From Clostridia bacterium (GTDB taxonomy: Bacteria > Bacillota > Clostridia > Christensenellales > Aristaeellaceae), in assembly GCA_017395685.1 (NCBI GenBank), contig JAFQOD010000057.1:36451-100450 (forward strand): 64,000 nt of DNA, written 5' to 3'. Made by a program: the position numbers and the translations under genes. Shown here piece after piece: positions 1-9,269 of this stretch. The first letter of the stretch is position 1; every line of letters starts with the position of its first letter. The notes beneath the pieces were generated by a model, which worked only from the letters and a program-made list of their open reading frames with translations, had not been told where the DNA came from and did not search any database.

Positions 1-1
1 C

Positions 2-1363
2 TGGTTGAAAATCGTCATCATCAGCGGATATGGAGATTTTGAATCTGCACAGAAAGCCATCAGTCTTGGTGTGGATCAGTACCTGCTCAAGCCAATTCGT
101 CCGCCGGAACTGATGAAAACCATTGAGATAATGGCCAGCCGCATCGATGCTGAAAAGCAGCAGCGCATCTCTGTCCGCAACTATGAAGACGATGAGGTAC
201 AGCATGCCCTGCGCCAGCATTTTATGCAGCAATTGCTCTACGGCGGATTACATACCAGTACCCTGTTGGAACGTGCCCACGCCCTGAAACTGGATGTAGT
301 CAAGCCAAGCTATCAGCCGGTTCTTTTCTTCTTCGGCCAGGAGGAGTTGGATTATCGCCTGCTGCAGCTCTGCGTACGGAACCTGATGGAACGGCTGGAT
401 AATCCGCTGTATTATTTTAATGAAGCAAGCACGCTCACCGTTCTTTGCGACGGACGGGATCAGGAATCCCTGAGTGAGAATGTATATCAGTTCATCTCCA
501 TTCTGCGTCATGAACTGCGGGAATTTTGCCCGATAATTACCACTGTAGTTGGGCACCCGGTGCATCGGCTGAGCGCAGTCTGTCAAGCCTACCGCACTGC
601 GGCTGATCTGCTGAGAAAAGTCTACGGTGTTTCCGCAGGTCAGGTGGTAGATGCCAGCGATGCAGCGCAAATTGCCGCGCAGATCATTGAACTGGGCGAT
701 CCCTTTGGGCAGCAATTTCAACAGAAGCTTCAACATACTTCCAGCGCTGATATTCCCGCTCTGGTGGATGAGGCTCTGGACAGCCCTGATGGCAGCCGTT
801 TCAACAGTGCTCTCATGCGCTATTATGCACTGATCGATCTGCTGAAGATGACAGCGCTGCTGCTCGTCAAAGCGACGCCCGAACTGGATATGAAGGATGT
901 TGCAAGCCGCCTGAGCGCTGAGTATGACGTGATGGCAGCTTCTGGCACTCTTCCTGCCTTCCGGCAGGCAGCAATCGAACTTCTTCAGCGGTCTGTCGGT
1001 CTTCGGAAAGAGAATCTGAGTATAATGAAATACAGCCACGTCATCAGCAAAGCCGAAAAATACGTGGCCGAAAATTTCTGCAATCCCAACATATCCCTGC
1101 TCAGTGTCTCCAAGTATGTAGGGATGAGCGCGGCGCACTTCAGCACCGTTTTTTCCCAGACGGTGGGGCGCTCTTTCATCAACTATCTGACGGGCATGCG
1201 CATCGAGCGCGCCAAGGAACTGCTGACGAAAACCAATATGAAATTATCCACGATTGCAATGGAAATTGGATACAACGAGCCGAATTATTTCAGCCATGTC
1301 TTCCGCAAGCTGGAAGGAACCACCCCCAAAGAGTACCGTATCCGCACCCAAGGCGATCAGTAA
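2..1363 (+). CDS. AraC-family response regulator (YesN type), 5' end cut by window
   Basis: This is a DNA-binding response regulator, probably controlling sugar-use genes. The reading frame is open to the window edge, so the N-terminal half of the receiver domain with its phospho-accepting Asp is missing. What remains starts near the end of that domain (IISGYGDFESAQKA, then the conserved Lys in YLLKPI). A roughly 230-residue linker follows, then a two-helix-turn-helix AraC domain over the last 100 residues (MSAAHFSTVFSQTVG, IGYNEPNYFSHVFRK). The TTG at position 5 is not a credible start. The gene converges on the binding lipoprotein gene and overlaps its 3' end by 7 bases. Its partner kinase may be the one at 2346-3803 or one outside the window. 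Confidence 0.9.
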   Translation, partial: WLKIVIISGYGDFESAQKAISLGVDQYLLKPIRPPELMKTIEIMASRIDAEKQQRISVRNYEDDEVQHALRQHFMQQLLYGGLHTSTLLERAHALKLDVVKPSYQPVLFFFGQEELDYRLLQLCVRNLMERLDNPLYYFNEASTLTVLCDGRDQESLSENVYQFISILRHELREFCPIITTVVGHPVHRLSAVCQAYRTAADLLRKVYGVSAGQVVDASDAAQIAAQIIELGDPFGQQFQQKLQHTSSADIPALVDEALDSPDGSRFNSALMRYYALIDLLKMTALLLVKATPELDMKDVASRLSAEYDVMAASGTLPAFRQAAIELLQRSVGLRKENLSIMKYSHVISKAEKYVAENFCNPNISLLSVSKYVGMSAAHFSTVFSQTVGRSFINYLTGMRIERAKELLTKTNMKLSTIAMEIGYNEPNYFSHVFRKLEGTTPKEYRIRTQGDQ

Positions 1364-2349
1364 CCCCGATCATTGATAAGCGTCTGGGTAAGGTTGGCTG
1401 AATCAAATACACTTTCTTCCACGAAAGTAAAACGGGGTGGTGTTTCGCCTCTTTCCAACTGTTCAATCACAGCCTGTACCCGCGGCCCGTGAAGCGGATT
1501 ACATTCCACATCATAACTGATTTCTCCGCTCATAACCATCTCCAAGGCCCTGCGATTCGCATCGAAGGAAACGATGATTACATCCTTGCCAGGCATAAGA
1601 CCGGCATTTTTCAGCGCGTCAATAGCGCCATAAGCCATGTTGTCATTCTCCGCGAAAATCACATTAAAATCAATCCCCTGGGCCAGATAAGTTTCCACAA
1701 GTTCCTGGCCTTTTGCCTGTGTGAAATCGCCGCTATCCCGGGCAGCTAACGTCCATTGGGGATTCCTTTCAAGGCCTCTGTCAAGGCTGGCAGAGCGGCC
1801 CACTTGCGCGGAAGAACCATAATTTCCCTGCAAATGGACGATGTTTAAAGGCTGATCTTTGAACTGATGCTCCAGCCACTGAACCGCAGCGTTTCCCTGG
1901 CGCTGAAAATCCGATCCGATCCAGCAGGTGAAAAGATCAGCACCGGCATCTCCGGTGGCCAGGGAACTGTCAATCATGCGGTCGATGATGATCACAGGGA
2001 TATTTGCTGCCTTGGCCTCCGCCAGAACGGTATCCCAGCCATCCTCAGTGGTAGGCGCAAGTACGATATAATCAACGCCTTGATGGATGAAATTACGGAT
2101 GGCAGTAATCTGACGCTCTTTTTTCTGCTGGGCGTCATCGATAATGAGGCGGAAGCCATTCTCTGCCGATAAAGCCTGCTGCATACTGCGGGTATTGGCA
2201 TTTCGCCAGTCGCTTTCCGCACCGACCTGGGAAAAACCGACAACAATCAAATGATCATATTCTTCGTTGCCAGATGGCGATGTTGGCGCTGTACAGCCGT
2301 CAAACAGGAAAACCATCAACATCAGGGTAATCATCAGGCGAATTCTCAT
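1357..2349 (-). CDS. Sugar-binding protein of the YtfQ/periplasmic-binding type 1 family, probable lipoprotein
   Basis: The 330-residue protein has an N-terminal hydrophobic signal ending FLFDGC, an atypical but plausible lipobox, so it is probably tethered outside the membrane. The mature part resembles the galactofuranose-binding protein YtfQ: VGFSQVGAESDWR, a QGVDYIVLAPTTEDGW segment, IPVIIIDRMID, and a NDNMAYGAIDALK hinge region. Its start codon overlaps the stop of the upstream histidine kinase gene (ATGA), so the two are co-transcribed and translationally coupled. A paralogue (4035-4991) belongs to the divergent ABC operon. Being paired with a kinase rather than with permeases suggests a ligand-sensing role like that of XylFII, which works with a LytS kinase in clostridia. 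That role and the sugar identity are inference. Confidence 0.87.
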   Translation of the reverse strand: MRIRLMITLMLMVFLFDGCTAPTSPSGNEEYDHLIVVGFSQVGAESDWRNANTRSMQQALSAENGFRLIIDDAQQKKERQITAIRNFIHQGVDYIVLAPTTEDGWDTVLAEAKAANIPVIIIDRMIDSSLATGDAGADLFTCWIGSDFQRQGNAAVQWLEHQFKDQPLNIVHLQGNYGSSAQVGRSASLDRGLERNPQWTLAARDSGDFTQAKGQELVETYLAQGIDFNVIFAENDNMAYGAIDALKNAGLMPGKDVIIVSFDANRRALEMVMSGEISYDVECNPLHGPRVQAVIEQLERGETPPRFTFVEESVFDSANLTQTLINDRGY

Positions 2350-3803
2350 GTGCTTTCTGCCTCCTTCTCCCCAAGATTACGCGTCATGGGCAGCAGTAGC
2401 GATACTGTTGACCCTTTGCCCACACTGCTTTCAAAAGACAAGCCATAAGGTTCGCCGCAGTACAGGCGGATACGCTTATGAACGTTCACCAGGCCAAGGC
2501 CGGTATGTTTATCCTCATAAATGCCGGATTGAAGCACACGCACCCGCTCTTCATCCATCCCTGCGCCATTATCAGTCACTTTCAGCAGCAGATCACCATC
2601 TTTCTCCTCACCCGTCACAGTGATCATGCCCATACCGCGGCGGTTTTTAATGCCATGATACAATGCATTTTCCACCAGCGGCTGTAAAATCAGCTTGGGC
2701 ACCATACAATTCAGAAACTCATGCGGCACATTGATTTCATATTGCAGAATATCCGAATATCGGATTTGCTGAATTTCCAGATAACTGGTCACCTGAGAGC
2801 ATTCAGTTCCCAGCGTCAGCACATCTTCGCCCTTATTAAGTGAATTGCGGAAAAAAGTTGATAAGTTGGTGACCATGGTCACCACATCCTCCCCCCGGTC
2901 GCTTTCGGCAAGGATGGCAATTGAATCTAACGTGTTATATAAAAAATGCGGGTTGATCTGGGCCTGCAGCAATTCCAATTCGGCACGATGCAAAGAACGC
3001 TGATCCTCCACTTGTTTGGTCATGAGAGCGTCCACCCGTCGGGCCATGTCATTAAAGCCTGTATCCAGCGTTTGCAGCTCAGCAATATGGGTTTCCACAG
3101 GAGTTGGGGTGAAATCGCCGCTGCCAAACTGCTGGGCTTTCCGGCTGAGCACGCTGATGGGCTCTGTAATACGCCGTGTCACCCGAACAGAATAGAGGAC
3201 AATAACCGTGATAAGCACCAATACTGCGGCCGCAACCATCGCTGAAAGCACCATCACCTGTGTCCTGATCTGGCCTTGGATGCGGGCCAGTTCCCGAACT
3301 TCATCACCAATATAAGCATGCATATAGGTCTCAATCAGCATTGTCAAGCCGGTTTCGCCGCGGATATTACGTTCCAACAAGTTCATGCGCTGATCATAGG
3401 ATTCTTCCAATGCAATATCCTGCATATACTGGCGCAGATTCTCACACATATCCAGCATGCTCTGGATACGCCACCGATTATCCGTCAGCGTAGTGGTAGT
3501 TTCCAAACGACGCAGCACATCCACCGCATCTTCAAGGACATCCATGGGCAGATCATCCAGGGATGATGCGCTGCGCGGGCGGATGACATGGTTGTACATG
3601 CCGGAATCCAGCACCGTCTTGAATTCCTTGTTGAAATCTGCAGCCGTATTGGCATTGAGTAACACCGAAGCATAACGGGAACTGATAGAAAACAGCGTCA
3701 CAATCAGCAGAATAATAATTGCGCCCATCACAGGCAGGATGGTCGCCAGCAATTTTTCCACCTGTTGTTTGATGCTGTGATTTGCCTGTGTCTCTCTGTT
3801 CAT
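2346..3803 (-). CDS. Sensor histidine kinase, YesM family
   Basis: This membrane kinase has two transmembrane segments (about residues 20-42 and 182-205) flanking an extracellular region of about 140 residues. A HAMP linker follows, then a His_kinase domain with phospho-acceptor His286 in QAQINPHFLYNTLDS. The C-terminal ATPase domain shows the N box (NALYHGI), the G1 box (DNGAGM) and the G2 box (TGLGLVNV). I place the start at 3803 because AGGTGG lies 6 bases upstream; an in-frame ATG at 3821 has no ribosome binding site. A -10-like TATAAT (minus strand, 3824-3829) sits just upstream with a poor -35. The kinase leads a two-gene unit with the binding lipoprotein, so it may sense sugar through that partner. 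Confidence 0.9.
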   Translation of the reverse strand: MNRETQANHSIKQQVEKLLATILPVMGAIIILLIVTLFSISSRYASVLLNANTAADFNKEFKTVLDSGMYNHVIRPRSASSLDDLPMDVLEDAVDVLRRLETTTTLTDNRWRIQSMLDMCENLRQYMQDIALEESYDQRMNLLERNIRGETGLTMLIETYMHAYIGDEVRELARIQGQIRTQVMVLSAMVAAAVLVLITVIVLYSVRVTRRITEPISVLSRKAQQFGSGDFTPTPVETHIAELQTLDTGFNDMARRVDALMTKQVEDQRSLHRAELELLQAQINPHFLYNTLDSIAILAESDRGEDVVTMVTNLSTFFRNSLNKGEDVLTLGTECSQVTSYLEIQQIRYSDILQYEINVPHEFLNCMVPKLILQPLVENALYHGIKNRRGMGMITVTGEEKDGDLLLKVTDNGAGMDEERVRVLQSGIYEDKHTGLGLVNVHKRIRLYCGEPYGLSFESSVGKGSTVSLLLPMTRNLGEKEAEST

Positions 3804-3958
3804 GCATGTCCACCTCTGCATTTATTATATCATAAAATGGATGTGATTGAAATTATTCCAAAATATTCTTCATAATTCCAAAGAAAGTATCATTATCTGT
3901 TCCCTGCAAGATAAAACTCAAAAATGTTTACTATCCTTATAAAAAGAATTCGAATGTT

Positions 3959-3987
3959 TTGCAAGCTGCTTTTATATATAATATATA
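3959..3987 (+). promoter_or_regulatory. Predicted sigma-A promoter of the ABC transporter operon
   Basis: TTGCAA (3959-3964) and TATATA (3982-3987) are separated by 17 bases, about 48 bases upstream of the binding-protein ATG. An ideal AAGGAGG ribosome binding site follows at 4021-4027. The 231-base divergent region also drives the kinase gene, so a regulator site would be expected here, but I see no clear operator repeat. Confidence 0.5.
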
Positions 3988-4034
3988 CAACAGATCCACA
4001 CAAAGAGATGTGGACAAAAAAAGGAGGTTAACAC

Positions 4035-4991
4035 ATGAAGAAGTTTGCCCGTCTGTTCGTTGCTCTGATGATGGTCTGCATCATGGCCATCGGCGTCGCC
4101 GCGGCTGAAATCACCGTTGGCATCGTGAACAATCCCCCCTCCGAATCCGGCTACCGTGAAGCCAACGTGAAGGATTTCGAAGCTGTGTTCTCTGCTGAAA
4201 ATGGCTACGCCGCCAAGACCTTCTACAGCCTGAAGAACGATGAACAGCTCTCCGCTGCTCAGCAGTTCATCACCGATGGCGTGGATTACCTGCTGATCTC
4301 TGCCGCAGAAACCACCGGCTGGGATGCCGTTCTGGCTTCCGCACAGGAAAATGGCATTCCCGTATTCCTGTTTGACCGCATGATCGATTGCGATGAAGAG
4401 CTCTATGCTGCTGCTGTCGTATCAGATATGGCGAATCAGGGCAAGCTGGCCGTGGAATGGCTGATTGCTCAGGCTCTGCCCGAATACAAGATCATTCACA
4501 TTCAGGGCGCTATGGGTTCCGATGCTCAGATTGGCCGTACCGGCGCGCTGGATAAGCAGGTTGCCGAGAATGAAAACTGGTCCATCGTTGTACAGCAGAC
4601 TGCCACCTGGGATGAAGCCGAAGCGAAGAAGATCGTCGAGGCCGTCATCAACTCCAAGGAAGACTTCAACATCATCTATGCCGAGAACGACGGCATGGCC
4701 CGCGGCGCTGTGGCTGCGCTGGATGAAGCCGGCATTACCCATGGCGTGGGCGGCAAGGTCATCGTGATGGGCTTCGACTGCAACCGCTGGGCTCTGCGCG
4801 AAGTGCTCGCCGGCACCTGGAACTACGACGGCCAGTGCTCTCCCTTCCAGGCTGCGGTCATCTCTGACATGATCAAAACCCTGGAAGATGGCGGCGCCAT
4901 TGAAACCAAGCTGGTCATCTCTGAAGAAAAGGGCTTCGATGCCGCCACCATCACTCAGGCCGACATCGATCAGTATGGTCTGGGCGAATAA
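4035..4991 (+). CDS. Sugar ABC transporter substrate-binding protein (YtfQ-like)
   Basis: This 318-residue extracellular binding protein delivers a sugar to the transporter encoded just downstream. It has a Lys-rich start, a hydrophobic core and a likely signal peptidase I site around VAA-AEIT. The only Cys in the signal region is not in a lipobox context, which is unusual for a Gram-positive binding protein. Family features are VGIVNNPPSESGYREAN near the N-terminus, TDGVDYLLISAAETTGW, FLFDRMID and AENDGMARGAVAAL. AAGGAGG lies 7 bases before the ATG. It is the first gene of an operon with a double ATPase and two permeases. A monosaccharide such as galactofuranose or a pentose is the likely ligand, but the specificity cannot be read from the sequence. 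Confidence 0.9.
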   Translation: MKKFARLFVALMMVCIMAIGVAAAEITVGIVNNPPSESGYREANVKDFEAVFSAENGYAAKTFYSLKNDEQLSAAQQFITDGVDYLLISAAETTGWDAVLASAQENGIPVFLFDRMIDCDEELYAAAVVSDMANQGKLAVEWLIAQALPEYKIIHIQGAMGSDAQIGRTGALDKQVAENENWSIVVQQTATWDEAEAKKIVEAVINSKEDFNIIYAENDGMARGAVAALDEAGITHGVGGKVIVMGFDCNRWALREVLAGTWNYDGQCSPFQAAVISDMIKTLEDGGAIETKLVISEEKGFDAATITQADIDQYGLGE

Positions 4992-5027
4992 TCCCCTGGA
5001 AAATCAAGCAAATCATTAAGTAATCTG

Positions 5028-5069
5028 CGCGGTGCGGCTAATGAGGAGTAATCCCCACGCCGCACCGCG
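5028..5069 (+). promoter_or_regulatory. Strong intra-operon hairpin after the binding-protein gene
   Basis: A perfect 11-base-pair stem (CGCGGTGCGGC at 5028-5038 with GCCGCACCGCG at 5059-5069) and a 20-base loop lie between the binding-protein stop and the ATPase start. Only TTT follows, so it is at best a leaky terminator. Such hairpins often protect the upstream message, giving more binding protein than membrane components. Confidence 0.6.
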
Positions 5070-5139
5070 TTTCGGGTTGCATAAGCCTGCATGGATTCTC
5101 TCAGGTATTTTCATGCAGGACGGCAAAGGAGGAATGTAC

Positions 5140-6642
5140 ATGCAGGATAAGATCCTGTTGTCCATGCAGGGCATCGGGAAGAGCTTCCCGGGCGTGCGGG
5201 CGCTGCATAATGTAGATTTCACCCTCAGGGCTGGGGAGATCCATGCGCTGATGGGCGAAAACGGCGCAGGCAAATCCACCCTGATTAAGGTGCTGACCGG
5301 TGTTTATACCAAGGATGCCGGTTCCATCAGTATTGAGGGAAAGGAGATCACCATCCGCTCTCCCCAGGATGCGCAGAAGGCTGGTATCTCTACCGTATAT
5401 CAGGAAATCACCCTCTGTCCCAATCTGACCGTGGCAGAGAATATGTTCATCGGCCGGGAAAAGGGAGTTATCGTCGGGTGGAAGAAGCGCTACCAGCGGG
5501 CCGGGGAAATCTTGCACAGCCTGAACATTCCTGCCAGGCCCAAGCAACAGCTGGGTTCCTGTTCCCTGGCGGTGCAGCAGATGGTCGCCATCGCCCGGGC
5601 TGTGGATATGGATTGCAAGGTGCTCATTCTGGATGAACCCACATCCTCCCTGGATGATAAAGAAGTAGAGATGCTCTTCTCCCTCATGCGCGATCTGCGC
5701 AGCCGCGGCGTAGGAATCATCTTTGTTACCCACTTCCTGGAGCAAGTTTACGCAGTCAGCGATCGCATCACAGTGCTGCGCAACGGCGAACTGGTAGGCG
5801 AATATGAGGTGGAGCATCTGCCTCAGGTGGAGCTGGTTGCCAAAATGATGGGCAAAGAGCTGCAGGGACTTTCTGATCTCAAGCGTGATGACAACGTCGA
5901 TGCTTTCGTCGGCACTCCGGTGTATGCTGCGGAACGCCTGGCCAGCACTGCCGGTATCGCTCCTTTCGATTTCGCCATCAGCAAGGGTGAGATCAATGGT
6001 TTCACGGGTCTTTTGGGTTCTGGCCGCTCAGAAAGCGTACGAGCCATCTTCGGTGCGGATCGCGTGGGCAGCGGCGTCGTCCGGATGGAAGGCCAGCGGG
6101 TAAAGATCGGCAATCCGAAGCAAGCCATGAAGCATGGCATCGGCTATCTGCCTGAAGACAGAAAGGATGACGGTATCATCGCCGATCTTTCTGTGAGGGA
6201 AAATATCCTCCTCGCCCTGCAGGTAATGAAAGGATTCTTCCATCCCCTGTCCAATAAGGAACAGGAGGCATTTGCCGACGAATATATCAAGGCGCTGGAA
6301 ATCAAAACTGCTTCCAGTGATACGCCCATTAAATCCCTCTCCGGCGGCAATCAGCAAAAGGTTATTCTGGCCCGCTGGCTGCTGACCCACCCAAAATACC
6401 TGATCCTGGATGAACCGACCCGCGGTATTGACGTTGGCACGAAAACGGAGATCCAGCGCCTGGTGCGCAAACTGGCGGAGGAGGGCATGAGCGTAACCTT
6501 TATTTCCTCAGAGATAGAAGAGATGCTGCGCACCTGCTCCCGCCTGATCGTTATGCGTGACCGTCGCATCGTGGGCGAACTGCGCGGAACGCAGCTCAGT
6601 CAGGATAATGTGATGCGGACGATTGCAGGAGGTGATGAGTAA
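5140..6642 (+). CDS. Sugar ABC transporter ATP-binding protein (YtfR/MglA/RbsA type, two ATPase domains)
   Basis: This 500-residue cytoplasmic ATPase energises monosaccharide import. The N-terminal domain has a full Walker A (GENGAGKST), the Q-loop region VYQEITLCPN and Walker B with VLILDEPTSSLD. The second domain has the degenerate Walker A typical of the family (GLLGSGRSES), an intact signature LSGGNQQK and Walker B YLILDEPTRGID. The chosen ATG lies 7 bases after AAGGAGG; the upstream in-frame ATGs at 5134 and 5032 are too close to it or have no site. The length equals the family norm. The stop overlaps the Shine-Dalgarno region of the first permease gene. Confidence 0.93.
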   Translation: MQDKILLSMQGIGKSFPGVRALHNVDFTLRAGEIHALMGENGAGKSTLIKVLTGVYTKDAGSISIEGKEITIRSPQDAQKAGISTVYQEITLCPNLTVAENMFIGREKGVIVGWKKRYQRAGEILHSLNIPARPKQQLGSCSLAVQQMVAIARAVDMDCKVLILDEPTSSLDDKEVEMLFSLMRDLRSRGVGIIFVTHFLEQVYAVSDRITVLRNGELVGEYEVEHLPQVELVAKMMGKELQGLSDLKRDDNVDAFVGTPVYAAERLASTAGIAPFDFAISKGEINGFTGLLGSGRSESVRAIFGADRVGSGVVRMEGQRVKIGNPKQAMKHGIGYLPEDRKDDGIIADLSVRENILLALQVMKGFFHPLSNKEQEAFADEYIKALEIKTASSDTPIKSLSGGNQQKVILARWLLTHPKYLILDEPTRGIDVGTKTEIQRLVRKLAEEGMSVTFISSEIEEMLRTCSRLIVMRDRRIVGELRGTQLSQDNVMRTIAGGDE

Positions 6643-6643
6643 A

Positions 6644-7720
6644 ATGAAGGCGCATGCATCCAAATTCAAGTGGAGCAAGTATACCCAGCTGCTGGTACCG
6701 CTGATGTCCATTTTGCTGATCGTGATATTCAATCTCCTGCGGGATCCCAGTTTCTTTTCTATCGGCACGAGCACTAACAATCTGGGGAATCCAGTGCTGA
6801 CAGGCAATCTGGTCAGTATCCTCAATGGTGCATCAGAGTTGGCTATTATTGCCATGGGCATGACGCTTGTTACTGCAGCCTGCGGCGGCCAAGACATCTC
6901 CGTTGGCGCACTGGCAACCATTGCAGGCAGCGTTTTCGTGAGAATCCTGCGCAGTGGTCAGATTACCATCGGCTCCATCTTGGTAGGTTTCCTATGCTGC
7001 TGCGTGGCGGCAATGCTCTTTGGTGCTTTTAATGGCACCCTCGTTTCCGTCTTCAGAATTCAACCGATGATCGCAACCCTGGTGCTCTTCACCTGCGGTC
7101 GCTCCATCGCTTACTGGATCAACGGCGGAGCAACCCCCACCATATCCAGCCCGCTGATTACTGCCATTGGCAGCTTTATTCCAGGTTGCCCCGTGCCGAC
7201 CCCCATCATCATCGTGGCTGTAATGGCGCTCATTCTTGGCTTGGTATTCCGTTTCACCACCCTGGGCCTGTATACACAAACAGTAGGTATCAATCAACGG
7301 GCTGCCCGCCTCAACGGCATCAATCCCATGTTCATCAAGCTTGTCTCTTTCCTGGTGCTGGGCCTTTGCTGTGCGGTAGCTGGCTGCATCAGCGTCAGCC
7401 GCCTGAGCTTGATCAACCATGAAACCATGCTGCTGGAAATCGAAATGGACGCCATCCTGGCGGTAGCCATCGGTGGCAACGCCTTGGGCGGCGGAAAATT
7501 CAAGGTGACAGGCTCAGTGCTGGGCGCTTATGCCATCCAGGCACTGACCACCACCCTCTATGCCATGAAGGTGCCCTCTACCGACGTTAAAGCCTACAAG
7601 GCAATCGTGATTATACTGATCGTTGTGATCTCCTCTCCCGTGGTCAAGAAAGCAACAAACCGCCTATGGACAAAGATTAGGGCCCGCATCCCCGCTAAAA
7701 AGGAGGTGGTCGCACAATGA
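6644..7720 (+). CDS. Sugar ABC transporter permease (YtfT/RbsC family)
   Basis: This polytopic inner-membrane permease of about 358 residues belongs to the branched-chain amino-acid/ribose permease superfamily. About ten hydrophobic segments are visible, with the family signature region AIIAMGMTLVTAACGGQDISVGAL and, near the C-terminus, LAVAIGGNALGGGKFKVTGS. The sequence AGGAGGTGAT (6627-6636) is a long match to the 16S rRNA tail. The ATG at 6644 is 11 bases after AGGAGG, while an ATG at 6635 is only 2 bases away, so I prefer 6644 with some doubt. It overlaps the next permease gene by ATGA. Confidence 0.9.
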   Translation: MKAHASKFKWSKYTQLLVPLMSILLIVIFNLLRDPSFFSIGTSTNNLGNPVLTGNLVSILNGASELAIIAMGMTLVTAACGGQDISVGALATIAGSVFVRILRSGQITIGSILVGFLCCCVAAMLFGAFNGTLVSVFRIQPMIATLVLFTCGRSIAYWINGGATPTISSPLITAIGSFIPGCPVPTPIIIVAVMALILGLVFRFTTLGLYTQTVGINQRAARLNGINPMFIKLVSFLVLGLCCAVAGCISVSRLSLINHETMLLEIEMDAILAVAIGGNALGGGKFKVTGSVLGAYAIQALTTTLYAMKVPSTDVKAYKAIVIILIVVISSPVVKKATNRLWTKIRARIPAKKEVVAQ

Positions 7721-8784
7721 AGCGTAACCCTCTGAAACGACGCGAGCCGCTGACCGATACCATGTTGCTCGTTACCATCACCATTGGTATTTTCTTTGCC
7801 ATGTATTTTTCAGCCATGGCCATCTGGGGCGGTGGCTTCCTCCGCTGGCAGCGCGTGTTTGATATGCTCAATGATAACGCGGCGCTGATTATCGTTGCCT
7901 GCGGCCTCACTATCGTCATGATCGGCGGCGGCATTGATATTTCCGTCGGCGGCGTGATCGCGCTGGTGGTCATGTCCTGCGTGGTACATCTCAATGGCGG
8001 CGGAAGCATCTTTACCGCTGCGCTGCTTGCTATCGGCATCGGCCTGGCATTTGGATTGGCTCAAGGCTTCCTCATTTCCTACCTGGAAATCCAGCCCTTC
8101 ATCATTACCCTGGCAGGTATGTTCTTTGCCAGAGGCATGACCACGATCGTCAGCGTACAACCGCAAAAAGTGGCGCATGAAGGTTTCAAGGCACTGATGA
8201 ATACTAAAATTGAAATTCCATGGCTGGGCTATATTGCCAAAAAAGGAAATCTTATCCCAGCCCGTGCAGAAATCGGCGTGGTTATAGCGCTGGTGATTCT
8301 GATGTTCATTTTCTTCATGTTGCGTAAGACCAAGCTGGGCCGCAGCTTTTACGGCATCGGCGGCAACAGCAATAGCGCGCTGATGCTGGGTGTAAATGTG
8401 AAGCGCACACGCTTTATCAGCTATGTCATCAGCGGTTTGCTTTCAGGTATTGCCGGATTCGTTTTTATGATGCATACCGGCGCAGGCAACGCCACCAATG
8501 CAGCCGGTGCTGAAATGAATGCAATCGCCTCTTCCATCATTGGCGGCACATTACTTTCCGGCGGCGTAGGCAATGTGATCGGCACGCTTTTTGGCGTCAT
8601 GACCCTTGCAACCATCAACTCCATCGTCACCACCTCTGGCTTACGTGATCCCTGGTGGCAGGAAATCACCGTAGGCGCAATGCTGTGTTTCTTCATCCTG
8701 CTGCAAAGCGTGGTGCTATCTCTGCGTGGAAAAGGCGGCTTCAAGGGAATGATCCCCAAATGGATCCACAAAAATAAACTATAA
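7717..8784 (+). CDS. Sugar ABC transporter permease (YjfF family)
   Basis: This is the second permease of the importer, 355 residues and rich in transmembrane helices. It carries the same superfamily core as its neighbour (IVACGLTIVMIGGGIDISVG and a Gly-rich SSIIGGTLLSGGVGN segment). Having two different permeases, as here, is typical of the YtfQRT-YjfF galactofuranose transporter and less usual for ribose systems, which use a homodimer. The ATG overlaps the preceding stop by four bases, indicating translational coupling. A terminator follows within 50 bases, closing the operon. Confidence 0.9.
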   Translation: MKRNPLKRREPLTDTMLLVTITIGIFFAMYFSAMAIWGGGFLRWQRVFDMLNDNAALIIVACGLTIVMIGGGIDISVGGVIALVVMSCVVHLNGGGSIFTAALLAIGIGLAFGLAQGFLISYLEIQPFIITLAGMFFARGMTTIVSVQPQKVAHEGFKALMNTKIEIPWLGYIAKKGNLIPARAEIGVVIALVILMFIFFMLRKTKLGRSFYGIGGNSNSALMLGVNVKRTRFISYVISGLLSGIAGFVFMMHTGAGNATNAAGAEMNAIASSIIGGTLLSGGVGNVIGTLFGVMTLATINSIVTTSGLRDPWWQEITVGAMLCFFILLQSVVLSLRGKGGFKGMIPKWIHKNKL

Positions 8785-8831
8785 AAGTGGAATAACCGCG
8801 GAATCATCCTTCTGCATTCCCAATACTACAC

Positions 8832-8864
8832 AGGCGAGGACGCAAACCGTCTTTCGCCTTTTTT
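8832..8864 (+). terminator. Rho-independent terminator of the sugar transporter operon
   Basis: AGGCGAGGACG pairs with CGTCTTTCGCCT (one bulge), with a 5-base loop, followed by a run of six T. It sits about 47 bases after the second permease stop. Confidence 0.8.
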
Positions 8865-9090
8865 GTGTCTGCAGCAATGAAAAGAGAAAAAATCGTGGAA
8901 AAAACTTCGACAAAACAGGGGCAATTCAGATGCATAATGCTTTGCGTTTTACGACCTGCCCTTAAACCAAATCCTACGTTAAAATATATTATAATGCAAA
9001 AGGACGGACATAATTCAATGCTTGTAAAAAAGCAGCGTAGAAAAAAATGAAGTTTTCCCTCTCAATAAACATTGGTATTTCGCCCCATAT

Positions 9091-9255
9091 TTAATGATAC
9101 TCCATGTAAATGGGGAGTTCATCGCCCTCATCGCCGATAAGCTGGCCCTGGAGCACAGTGCATAAAACCACATCATTGCTGGGATTTTCTGGAGGGATAA
9201 TCCTATCAGCAGCCATAAATCCTGCCAATACAAACCCATAAATCCTGTCGATTAA
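9091..9255 (-). pseudogene. Possible C-terminal remnant of an unidentified protein gene
   Basis: A 54-codon open frame ends with a stop at 9091-9093. Its residues look protein-like rather than random, with segments such as GFMAADRIIPPENPSND, VVLCTVLQGQLIGDEG and ELPIYMEYH at the C-terminus. A stop codon lies immediately upstream (9256-9258), and there is no start codon with a ribosome binding site. It could be the surviving tail of a decayed gene. I do not recognise the family, and chance is not excluded. Confidence 0.3.
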
Positions 9256-9269
9256 TCAAATATAGAACC

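Noticed and set aside
3822..4034. A riboswitch upstream of the sugar-binding protein gene.
   Set aside because: The leader is short and AT-rich, and contains only a promoter and a ribosome binding site. No stable aptamer-like structure is seen.
8865..9050. A 61-codon plus-strand open frame after the transporter terminator.
   Set aside because: It begins inside the terminator T run, lacks a ribosome binding site and has a random-looking basic sequence.
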